Shown here piece after piece: positions 45,122 to 52,979 of a DNA stretch of 64,000 nt. The DNA is from a bacterium. GTDB taxonomy: Bacteria; SZUA-182; DTGQ01. The notes under the pieces were generated by a model. It made no database searches. It worked only from the letters and a program-made list of their open reading frames with translations, and was not told the origin of the DNA. Position 1 is the stretch's first letter; every line of letters begins with the position of its first letter. The translations under genes and the position numbers were made by a program. The stretch is from NCBI GenBank assembly GCA_023512255.1, contig JAILZY010000003.1, positions 39,339-103,338 of the forward strand, in the 5' to 3' direction.

Positions 45122-45832
45122 TCAGACAATGATCGGGACGGGATTGGCCAGTGATAAGCCAACGGTACCGGTGTCGACTCTCAGATACAGAGGATCATGA
45201 ATGGTATAGGTTCCGGTAATAAAGCTTGGAGAGGTGAGGGTACAGCTATAATCCACGGTATAGGTAACCAGTTTAGCCAGGTCAAAATACGTGCCGGTCA
45301 GGGTGAATCCGGTAGCGCTGTTTAGGCCGGAGACACTGATCGGGACTGGAACAAGCTTGTTTAGGAGAAGCCCAGCGGTTCCAGATATGGTTAGCGTGCC
45401 TGGAGTATAGAGGAGCTGAAAATCAGCCGTCCCGCTGTTTAGGGTAACATAGCTTACCCAGGTACCGCTCCAGCTTCCAGTGGGGTTTGGCAAAGGAGGA
45501 ATTATAGTTGTGGTTGTTAGCGGTGCCTGAGCCTGGCGGATCATCTGTCCTGAATCTATGCCTGGGGCAAGTCCATACAAGCCAGCCAGGCCGTATAAGC
45601 CCCCTAGGCCGTATAAGCCGGCCAGACCGCCGTAGAGGCCATATGGACTGAATGCACCACCATATAAACCATAGCCTACTACCCCATATCCGTAATATGG
45701 GCTTGCTAAGCCAAATCCGCTAATACCTGCAAGCCCCCCACCGTAATACGCCGGGGCATTTTGGCTAATAGCCATAGACACTGCTAAAAGGAGAAAAAAC
45801 ATAAAAATTACTTTTGCTCTCACGAACCTCAT
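45122..45832 (-). CDS. Secreted Gly/Tyr-rich protein, paralogue 1
   Basis: A 236-residue exported protein. The signal peptide (RFVRAKVIFMFFLLLAVSMA, cleavage near SQNAPA-YY) is followed by about 65 residues dominated by G, Y, L and A in motifs such as YGGGLAGISGFG, YGLYGG and LYGLAGLYGL. After a short linker comes a C-terminal beta-rich domain of about 120 residues beginning LPNPTGSWSGTWVSYVTLNS and ending near YLRVDTGTVGLSLANP. The same domain ends the paralogue at 46001, so the pair arose by tandem duplication. The Gly/Tyr tract resembles structural or self-assembling sequences. GGGAGG before ATG 45832 sets the start. The function is unknown; surface or matrix role is inferred. Confidence 0.82.
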   Translation of the reverse strand: MRFVRAKVIFMFFLLLAVSMAISQNAPAYYGGGLAGISGFGLASPYYGYGVVGYGLYGGAFSPYGLYGGLAGLYGLGGLYGLAGLYGLAPGIDSGQMIRQAQAPLTTTTIIPPLPNPTGSWSGTWVSYVTLNSGTADFQLLYTPGTLTISGTAGLLLNKLVPVPISVSGLNSATGFTLTGTYFDLAKLVTYTVDYSCTLTSPSFITGTYTIHDPLYLRVDTGTVGLSLANPVPIIV

Positions 45833-45944
45833 AGTACATACCTCCCTTTTCCAAAACATCCCACAAACTAGAAGGAGGAGCAGGGAGCGAGGTTTATCAC
45901 ATCGCTTAAAGCCCCCAACCTTCGCCAAGAAAACAGCAGCTTAG

Positions 45945-45983
45945 GGTGAATTTATCTTCACCTTACCCTTGTTTTAAAAGGGT
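45945..45983 (-). terminator. Two small hairpins between the paralogous genes
   Basis: GGTGAA/TTCACC (45945-45962) and TACCCTT/AGGGTA (45964-45983) follow the stop of the gene at 46001 on the minus strand. Neither is followed by a long T-run, so they could be a weak terminator or processing site within an operon. Confidence 0.5.
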
Positions 45984-46000
45984 AGCTTCTGGCCTTAGTC

Positions 46001-46933
46001 TCAGATGACCAGGCTTAAATTAAACTCACCCGCATCACTCTTGAGATATAGGGCATCATGGATTAAATACGTTCCGGCGAGAAAAGATGGAGAAACCAAA
46101 GTGCAGGCATACTCAGCGTAGTAAGTTACCAGGCTAGTGGGGTCAAGATAGCTGCCGCTTAGAGTGAAGCCAGTCGCCGTGTTCAATCCAGAGACCGTAA
46201 TGGGTAACGGTATCAGCTTGTTCAGCAAAAGCCCTGCGGTTCCAGAAACAGTTAGAGTCAAGGGGTTATAGGTAAGATTGAAATTGGCAATACCCCCTTT
46301 TAGGGTAATGTAGCTCAGCCAGGTGCCGCTCCAGGTACCGGTGGGATTTGGCAATGCCGGGACAGCGGACACAGAGCTGGTAGAAGTCGAGGTTGTAGGC
46401 AGGGTCAGCCCCGAGCTGAGAAGTACTTGGGCTTCTCTGGACAGCGGATTAATACCTTCACCTAAACCATATCTACCCAGCAGGCCGCCGTAGAGGCCGC
46501 CGTATAGACCACCGTAGAGACCATACAGGCTGCTCCCATAAAGACCATACAACCCGCCATATAAGCTACTACCATAGAGGCCGCCATATAAACCATACAA
46601 TCCGCCATATAGGCCGAGACTGCCGCCATATAGACCTAGCCCACCATACCCACCATACAGGCCACCGTACCCGCCATACAGGCCACCATACCCGCCATAC
46701 AGGCCACCATATAGACCGCCGTATAGACCACCATAGAGACCGTACAACCCACCGTACAGCCCACTGCTGTAGTATACAGTTCCCAGGCTGGATCCGCTGC
46801 CTGTGATGCTACCGATGCCATAACCATATAGGCCGCCGCCATAGTAGCCTTGCGCACCTGTACCATATAAAGCTAATGATATAACTAATGCCAGAAATAC
46901 TGCCCAACGTGCTTTCTCTCTCAAAAGCCTCAT
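46001..46933 (-). CDS. Secreted Gly/Tyr-rich repeat protein, paralogue 2
   Basis: A 310-residue exported protein with the same plan as its neighbour but a much longer repeat. The signal peptide (LREKARWAVFLALVISLALY) is followed by about 130 residues of tandem YGGLYG, YGGYGGL and LYGLYGG units, then a linker with Ser/Thr, then the same C-terminal beta domain (LPNPTGTWSGTWLSYITLKG through YLKSDAGEFNLSLVI). The coding DNA of the tract is itself an imperfect repeat, which would allow length change by slippage. GGGAG 10 bases before ATG 46933 sets the start. Probably a surface fibre, adhesive or matrix protein; this is inferred from composition only. Confidence 0.82.
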   Translation of the reverse strand: MRLLREKARWAVFLALVISLALYGTGAQGYYGGGLYGYGIGSITGSGSSLGTVYYSSGLYGGLYGLYGGLYGGLYGGLYGGYGGLYGGYGGLYGGYGGLGLYGGSLGLYGGLYGLYGGLYGSSLYGGLYGLYGSSLYGLYGGLYGGLYGGLLGRYGLGEGINPLSREAQVLLSSGLTLPTTSTSTSSVSAVPALPNPTGTWSGTWLSYITLKGGIANFNLTYNPLTLTVSGTAGLLLNKLIPLPITVSGLNTATGFTLSGSYLDPTSLVTYYAEYACTLVSPSFLAGTYLIHDALYLKSDAGEFNLSLVI

Positions 46934-47350
46934 GCCCAAATTACTCCCTTCATTTTTGAATACGAAAAATACGCTCATACTTCAAGTTTCACTTTGAATC
47001 TCACAATTTCTCACCGTAATCTTCTCTACAATACGATTTCGCTCTCACCTCCTTCAGGTTTTTTCAAATGGGGTAATATTGGCCTTGAGCAGATCGCGGA
47101 TCATAGATTGGTTTTATGGTCAATATACCCACTTCTAGCGGTCATATCCCATTAACCTGAAAATGATCAAGATGGGGAAACCAGAGGTCAACTAGGTCGA
47201 AGAATCAACTAGGTCAAACAAGAATGCAACCCGCGACGATCGGAAGGATTAACCGCAATTTCATAAATATCATACATTCATACATAATAAGCACATTCAT
47301 ACATAATAAGCAATTCATAAGCAATCACCACCACCAGGGGAAGTAACCAG
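46934..47350. other. Upstream region with a 19-bp tandem repeat
   Basis: No gene. CATTCATACATAATAAGCA occurs twice in perfect tandem (47275-47293, 47294-47312) with a partial third copy to 47323. An unused strong ribosome-binding-like AAGGAGGTGAG lies on the minus strand near 47047-47057. This region should hold the promoter of the Gly/Tyr-rich gene. Confidence 0.55.
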
Positions 47351-47473
47351 TAAGTGCCCGACCATCAAGGTTTATAACTTGACATAATGACGTAGCCCTG
47401 GACAAGTGAAATAATTATCCTGGCCAGGATGTTATAACCATTGATGTTATAACCAGTAATGGTTGGTCGCTTA
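47351..47473 (-). repeat. Family B dispersed palindromic repeat, copy 3 (complete)
   Basis: The 123-bp element has imperfect inverted ends about 27 bp long: TAAGTGCCCGACCATCAAGG at the left and, reversed, TAAGCGACCAACCATTACTG at the right. The interior shares ATAATTATTTCACTTGTC and CATTATGTCAAGTTATAAAC (read on the minus strand) with copy 1. No coding capacity. Confidence 0.8.
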
Positions 47474-47801
47474 TGTGGTGTAAAACTTAATAAAAAAATT
47501 AAAGACTACGGTTTACCTCTCCCTGCTGATTGATTAAGAGTTTAGCGTTTATCTAAAAAAACGACGCTGCAAGGTTAAAAAACCTTACGCTCTCTGTTTG
47601 TACTTTTTAGAGAAGGGATGATACAATTATTTAATGTCAGGAGATGATAGTAGGGTGTCAGGATATGATGATATTATTATATCCTGACATTATGATATAA
47701 TATTTATTAATATTATAATTATAATATATTGATGTAATAATATCGCTAAATGGTTGATATGTTCAGAGTAATGTTGTCAACCTGATACCATTAAACTTCG
47801 C
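47474..47801. other. AT-rich intergenic with a hairpin
   Basis: No gene. TGTCAGGATAT pairs with ATATCCTGACA at about 47657-47690. The stretch 47690-47750 is almost purely A/T (TATTATAATTATAATATATT). It lies downstream of the HYR protein gene. Confidence 0.5.
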
Positions 47802-47835
47802 GGGGGCTGATCGGATGATCCCCAATCAAGCCCCC
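47802..47835 (-). terminator. GC-rich hairpin after the HYR protein gene
   Basis: GGGGGCTGAT pairs with ATCAAGCCCCC (one bulge) 31 bp downstream of the minus-strand stop at 47866. The following T-run is poor. Probable transcript end. Confidence 0.65.
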
Positions 47836-47865
47836 ACTGAAACCCTAAGCTTAAACCCTAAACGC

Positions 47866-50800
47866 CTACTTTACGGTTGACTGCTTAACCGATTGCATCG
47901 CCGGCTGCACAGTCTGCTGAGCTGGCTGCTGCTGGGCTAGCTGGGCTGGCTGAGCTGGAACGGTGCTTGTCTGCTGGGTTGATTGGGCCACTGGCTGTTG
48001 CACGGGCTGCTGGGCCGGCTGTTCTAGCTGCTGCTGTCCAGGCTGCTGGATCGCCGGCTGCACGGTTTGTTGAGCTGGCTGGGCTGGCTGAGCTGGCTGC
48101 TGCGCTTGCTGAGCTGGCTGCTGCGCTGGCTGGGCTGACTGCTGGGTTGATTGCTTTATCGGAGGATTAATCGGCGACTGCCCTGGCGGCGGAACAGGAG
48201 TGCGGGGTGGGGGAAGTACCCGATAGATGTAGTCAGCGCCAAAGAATTTGCAACTTATCCCCCGGTACTTGAATAAGCCATTCACTTCAAAATAGTCATC
48301 AATAGGAACCTCAGTAACCTTAGACCGGTTGAATCTGCAGATAGAGGTGTGCTCTACCCAATCGTGGTTAATCTGATCTGCCACCGCTCCATCGGCAACT
48401 GCCTCATATATAGTTAGAGCATCATAAGGAGAGGGAAAGTGGATAAAAGCGACAAAAGTAGTTGCCCCTATTTTTTGAATCTCATCCTTGATCACTAGTT
48501 GATCTCCAGTCAGTCTAAGAACTACCTCAAACTGCACCGAGGCTGACCCCACATTGCCGCACTCATCCGTGGCAACTACCGTGATTGTATTTTGTCCGAC
48601 TAGCTCAGCCATATTGAGTGAAATTGGAGGGTGGGGACTAAGATAAATCGGTGCAGCCCCATTATTGGAAAGCTTGACCACAACTTCTGGATCGGGGTCA
48701 CAGTTATCAATCACAGTGTAATCGAGAGCGACTATGTCAGTGGTGAAATATTTCACTGCTAACGGCTTGATAGTGACAGATGGACTTTCCTCATCAAGGA
48801 CAGTTACCTTGAAGCTGCAAGTGGCTGTATTTCCATAACTATCCGTAGCTGTATAGGTTACCAGGGTTCCTTGAGCACTGTCTTTGCATTCTGCAGGGAA
48901 GAAATCACCAGGCTTATGGGTGCTTTCTACGGTTACCGGACCACAATTGTCGCTAAAGACCGGTGGGGTCCAGGAAACCTTTGCACCGCATACCCCAGGC
49001 TCATTTCTGACGGTTATGTCAGTCGGACACCCGTTGATAATCATAGGCCCTATGGTATCCGAAACCGTTACTGTGAAACTACACTCTTGCTTATTCCCAC
49101 AGTCATCTGTAGCTGTGTAGATAACTTTCGTCGTGCCGATGGGGAAAAAATCACCCGGCTCATGGTTACTGGTTACGGTTACCGAGCCGCAATTGTCCCT
49201 AAAGGTTTGGGGAATCCAGAAAACTTTTGCCCCGCAGGCTTCAGGATCAGCACTTACAGTTATATCATCCGGACAGCCGCTGACCATAGGCGCTTCCTTA
49301 TCGAGCACTATAACTCTGAAGCTACAGCTTGCTTCATTCCCATACTCATCTCTGGCCGTGTAGGTAACTATGGTTCCTTTGGCCTCACTTTCGCATTCTG
49401 CGGGGAAGAAATCACCAGGATTATGGGTGCTGGTTACGGTTACCGGACCGCAATCGCCAACAAAGGTTGGTGGGATCCAAAATACCTTTGCCCCGCACTC
49501 TCCAGCCTGGTTATTTACCGTGATGTCAGGCGGACAGGGTTCGATCGGCGTAATTAGACCAATTCCTCCCCCTTCAACCGTTATATTAAATTCGCAAGGG
49601 GCGGCCTCATTGCCAGAGCTATCCTTGGCTGTGTAGATAACTTTAGTTGTTCCAACTGGAAAGGAGTCCCCAGGGACTACATTCTCCCGCTTTGTGCCGT
49701 CAGGATATATAGCAATGCTTGTTACGATTACCTGACAATTGTCCTTAAAGACAGGCGGAGTCCAGCTTACTGGAGACTCTTTTCCGCATATGCCACTTAC
49801 ATTGATATTACCTGGACAGTCGCTGATAAGTATAGGAGCAATTTTGTCCACCACCGTTACTGTAGCTGTGCAGGTGCTCTGATTGCCGCTGGTGTCAATG
49901 ACGGTCAGGGTAACCAGATTGGGGCCAATATTGTCGCAGGTGAAGGTATCTGGGAAGACCTCCATTTTGGCAATGCCGCAATTGTCGGCTGAGCCATTAT
50001 CTACATCCTGGGGGTTGATAGAGACCTGGCCGCTGGCATCAAGCTGCACGGTGATGTTCTTACACCTGGCCTCAGGGGGAATGGGATCCACTACCGTTAC
50101 TGTAGCTGTGCAGGTGCTCTGATTGCCGCTGGTATCAGTTACGGTCAGGATAACCAGATTGGGGCCAATATTGTCGCAGGTGAAGGTATCAGGGAAGACC
50201 TCCATTTTGGCAATACCGCAATTATCAGATGAGCCATTATCTACATCCTGGGGGTTGATTATAGCCTTGCCGCTGGCATCAAGCTGCACGGTGATATCCT
50301 TGGCTATGCACAGGGATAGTTCGCTGTCTTTGACTGTAACAGTAAAGGTACAGCTTATCGGAATTCCGCAATTATCCACCGCTTCATAGGTAACTTCCGT
50401 TGTCCCAACCTCAAAGAAACTGCCAGGGTTATGGGTGCTAGTTACCTTCAGGCTGCAATCATCGACAAATTTTGGTGGAGTCCAATCAACCCGCGCTCCA
50501 CACTTTCCTGGTTCATTATCTTGGGGTGGGATGTTGGTCGGGCAATATTCAATGGATGGGCCATCGTTTACGATCGGTAGGGTAAAGGTGCACTCGGCGA
50601 CGATTCCATCTACATCCTGAGCCGTGTAAGTAACTATAGGCCCTGTAGCACCACATTCTATGGGAAATAGATCACCAGGCTTATGATTACTAATTACCGT
50701 CACCGGACCGCAGACACCAAAGTCTGGCTCAGGCCAGAATACTTGTGCCTTGCACTCTTCAGTAATCTTATTGATGGTGATATCAGATGGAGTTGGACAG

Positions 50801-52236
50801 TAGGGCAGGCAGCAGATGCGCCGCTCATCAGCTACGGTCGTGGGCGGAGTCTGATCAGAAGTGATGGTGGCGAAGTTGGTGATGTACTCCATTTGGGGAA
50901 GAGCAGGGTTTACCAGGACCGTCACTTGAACGCAACGCGGGGGGGACCCGCCCGGCAAATCGCCGAGATGCCAAGTTACAGTATTAGTTGCAGGATCATA
51001 GACTCCGCCATCAGTTGCTGAGATAAAACTTACTTTGCTGGGATCTGGCAAGTTATCGACAATTTTTATATTGGTAACGTCAAAGTCTTTTTTCTCCTCA
51101 CTTCCATAGCAGATCGAATAAGTCATCTCTTCCCCTGCGTTCACACATTCTGACTCAGGAATTTTAAGATTAAGTGGATTATAGCTGATATTTCCAATAC
51201 TCAAAGCGGCTGGATTTCCAATTATACCTGTATTGTGTACTAGAGTGAATGGAATGTCAGGAGCGGGAGGATTGGCCGGATTCGGATCCCAGATAGTTAA
51301 GTCATCACCAGTGCATCCCCCAGTAACATATAGATAGCCTGTAATCTCATCCACTCCAAGACCCATACCGCCATGATCCAAGCCGACTTTTCTCATATCC
51401 ATTATCGTTTCTGATCCAGTGGTTATATCATACTTACTTATTATAGTGAAGCCATCGCGGCCAAAGAGATTTCTTAATCCAAAGCAACACTCCTCCTTAG
51501 CTAAGTCAGGGGCTGTCGTATAGATAATTTTTCTTCTCCTGTCAACTGCAATACCGCAGGGGACAATACTTGGTTTATAACTTAAGACCTCATTCCAGGT
51601 ATTGGTGTCAAATCCTTTGACCATTTTGCCTTTGGAATCTGCTACATAGAGCACTCCCTCTCTCTCATCAAGGGCAATGCCAAACATACCAGAAACTCCA
51701 GCCAGAGCTTTGGGATAGCCAGCTCTCAGTCTCATAGCTCGAGCATCCACAATAACATTATCAGGATCTTGCGCATTGATATAATTAGGATCCCAGTCAT
51801 AGACATAAATGTCTGGGGTATTCCTTTTTACAATGTAGACGATATTATTCTTATCATCTACATCAATTCCAGCCAGATTGCGAACCGGCTTGCCAGAGGC
51901 GTCAAGCACTACCACCTTTCCCAAGGATCTCATACTAACCGCATTTACCAGTTCGATGGCAGGATCATTACCCGGTACATTAAATTCATCCGTTATAAAC
52001 AGGGTGGCTGAATCTGCATCAACTCCCATCCCGGAAGGTTCTTGAACAAATGATAAATTATAGGTAGCCTGATAGGTTACTGTTCCATCAGGGTTAATAT
52101 TCCAAGCATCAAACTGGTTTATATGATGGTTAGCTAACATATACAGTGACTTTGCCGAACCGGCTGCTGGTATGACTAAAGCAATCAGCAGCACTGCCCA
52201 GAGAGAAAAAAATTTTTTTAAGCTACGGTACCTCAT
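47866..52236 (-). CDS. Giant secreted HYR-repeat protein with beta-propeller and Gln/Pro tail
   Basis: The 1456-residue protein has a signal peptide (KKFFSLWAVLLIALVIPAAG, cleavage near GSA-KS). Residues about 30-370 form an NHL/YVTN-like propeller (GMGVDADSATLFITDEF, GIALDEREGVLYVADSKG, GLGVDEITGYLYVTGG). Next is a DUF11-type beta domain (MTYSICYGSEEKK to NFATITSD). Then at least eight HYR-type Ig-like repeats follow (pattern CP.DITV...CGAKV.W.PP.F.DNCG, ending GTTKVIYTA.D..GN), a final Ig-like unit, a short C-terminal domain, and a low-complexity tail (1342-1456) of Gln, Pro and Ala. Two adjacent units are nearly identical at DNA level (240-bp period). No anchor motif is visible. Probably an adhesin or matrix protein. 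Confidence 0.85.
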   Translation of the reverse strand: MRYRSLKKFFSLWAVLLIALVIPAAGSAKSLYMLANHHINQFDAWNINPDGTVTYQATYNLSFVQEPSGMGVDADSATLFITDEFNVPGNDPAIELVNAVSMRSLGKVVVLDASGKPVRNLAGIDVDDKNNIVYIVKRNTPDIYVYDWDPNYINAQDPDNVIVDARAMRLRAGYPKALAGVSGMFGIALDEREGVLYVADSKGKMVKGFDTNTWNEVLSYKPSIVPCGIAVDRRRKIIYTTAPDLAKEECCFGLRNLFGRDGFTIISKYDITTGSETIMDMRKVGLDHGGMGLGVDEITGYLYVTGGCTGDDLTIWDPNPANPPAPDIPFTLVHNTGIIGNPAALSIGNISYNPLNLKIPESECVNAGEEMTYSICYGSEEKKDFDVTNIKIVDNLPDPSKVSFISATDGGVYDPATNTVTWHLGDLPGGSPPRCVQVTVLVNPALPQMEYITNFATITSDQTPPTTVADERRICCLPYCPTPSDITINKITEECKAQVFWPEPDFGVCGPVTVISNHKPGDLFPIECGATGPIVTYTAQDVDGIVAECTFTLPIVNDGPSIEYCPTNIPPQDNEPGKCGARVDWTPPKFVDDCSLKVTSTHNPGSFFEVGTTEVTYEAVDNCGIPISCTFTVTVKDSELSLCIAKDITVQLDASGKAIINPQDVDNGSSDNCGIAKMEVFPDTFTCDNIGPNLVILTVTDTSGNQSTCTATVTVVDPIPPEARCKNITVQLDASGQVSINPQDVDNGSADNCGIAKMEVFPDTFTCDNIGPNLVTLTVIDTSGNQSTCTATVTVVDKIAPILISDCPGNINVSGICGKESPVSWTPPVFKDNCQVIVTSIAIYPDGTKRENVVPGDSFPVGTTKVIYTAKDSSGNEAAPCEFNITVEGGGIGLITPIEPCPPDITVNNQAGECGAKVFWIPPTFVGDCGPVTVTSTHNPGDFFPAECESEAKGTIVTYTARDEYGNEASCSFRVIVLDKEAPMVSGCPDDITVSADPEACGAKVFWIPQTFRDNCGSVTVTSNHEPGDFFPIGTTKVIYTATDDCGNKQECSFTVTVSDTIGPMIINGCPTDITVRNEPGVCGAKVSWTPPVFSDNCGPVTVESTHKPGDFFPAECKDSAQGTLVTYTATDSYGNTATCSFKVTVLDEESPSVTIKPLAVKYFTTDIVALDYTVIDNCDPDPEVVVKLSNNGAAPIYLSPHPPISLNMAELVGQNTITVVATDECGNVGSASVQFEVVLRLTGDQLVIKDEIQKIGATTFVAFIHFPSPYDALTIYEAVADGAVADQINHDWVEHTSICRFNRSKVTEVPIDDYFEVNGLFKYRGISCKFFGADYIYRVLPPPRTPVPPPGQSPINPPIKQSTQQSAQPAQQPAQQAQQPAQPAQPAQQTVQPAIQQPGQQQLEQPAQQPVQQPVAQSTQQTSTVPAQPAQLAQQQPAQQTVQPAMQSVKQSTVK

Positions 52237-52562
52237 AGATTACATTTCCTCACCTTATAGTACATTAGAGTACATTTAGTTTAATTTTCAATCATTTTCC
52301 CCCCTGTAAGCTGGTTGACAGATATAATATTTTACTTATCTATCTAGTTAGCAAATTAATTGAATTTAATTTAAAGCTTACAATTTACTTCACCTCCTTG
52401 AAGCCTTCTTCATCATGCCCATTGATTTCACTTATGATCAAGATAAAGATATATGATCAAAAGACAAGGAGATAAACCAAAGACTTCGGTTGCTCAAAGT
52501 TGCAATTGAAGCTATTGTAATTAATAATTTTTTATAATTAAAAAATAATAAGAGATATATAT
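52237..52562. other. Upstream region of the HYR protein gene
   Basis: AT-rich, no gene. A strong ribosome-binding-like AAGGAGGTGAAG occurs on the minus strand near 52390-52401 without a frame after it, like the one upstream of the Gly/Tyr-rich gene. Promoter expected here, not pinned down. Confidence 0.45.
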
Positions 52563-52737
52563 AAATTTACCTTGCTACCGGACACATTTTATCTTCCGGT
52601 TTTGTATACGCCTGAAAGTGCAGGCATTTCGTGTCATTTTCGCGTGGGCGGGAATCCAGAGGGTTGCTGCAATTATACATGGATTATCACTTTCGCGGGC
52701 ATAACGATAAAAAAGTGTCCGGTAGTGAAAAATTTAC
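52563..52737. repeat. Composite palindromic element with GTGTCCGGTAG ends
   Basis: The left end is CTACCGGACACATTTTATC and the right end, reversed, CACTACCGGACACTTTTTTA, with a flanking TAAATTT match extending it. Inside lies a REP-type core (CGCGTGGGCGGGAATCCAG and GGATTATCACTTTCGCGGGC) related to the element at 30027. So it is a REP nested in, or part of, a larger MITE-like unit. No coding capacity. Confidence 0.75.
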
Positions 52738-52979
52738 TTAATTTAATTTTAAATTAATTAAAATCATTTATCAAGTAAAAAAGATAAAAAATTTATATAC
52801 AATAATTTTTGAATAAAATATAAAAATAAACAATAAATTAAAATTTTTGAGAAATTTTTTGATGGGAAGTTTTTTGATAAGAGCAAAAAGCGTTTGAGCT
52901 TCGGGTCTTAGCTTTAGAAGATAGGAATTTTTTAGAAGATGATATGAATTTTTATGATCTTATGAGGGGATAAGCTTCT
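52738..52979. other. Very AT-rich spacer
   Basis: Long A/T runs (TTTAATTTTAAATTAATTAA and similar), no gene or repeat family member seen. Downstream of the P-type ATPase stop. Confidence 0.45.

Noticed and set aside
45833-45944. Riboswitch in the leader of Gly/Tyr paralogue 1
   Set aside because: Some pairing is possible (AGCGATGTGATAAACCTCGCT), but no known aptamer pattern could be matched.
46636-46866. 76-residue Met/Ala/Cys-rich frame
   Set aside because: Frame-shifted reading of the Gly/Tyr repeat DNA of the paralogue at 46001.
48871-49557. 228-residue plus-strand frame
   Set aside because: Antisense to the HYR repeats; its apparent internal repeats mirror the HYR unit period.
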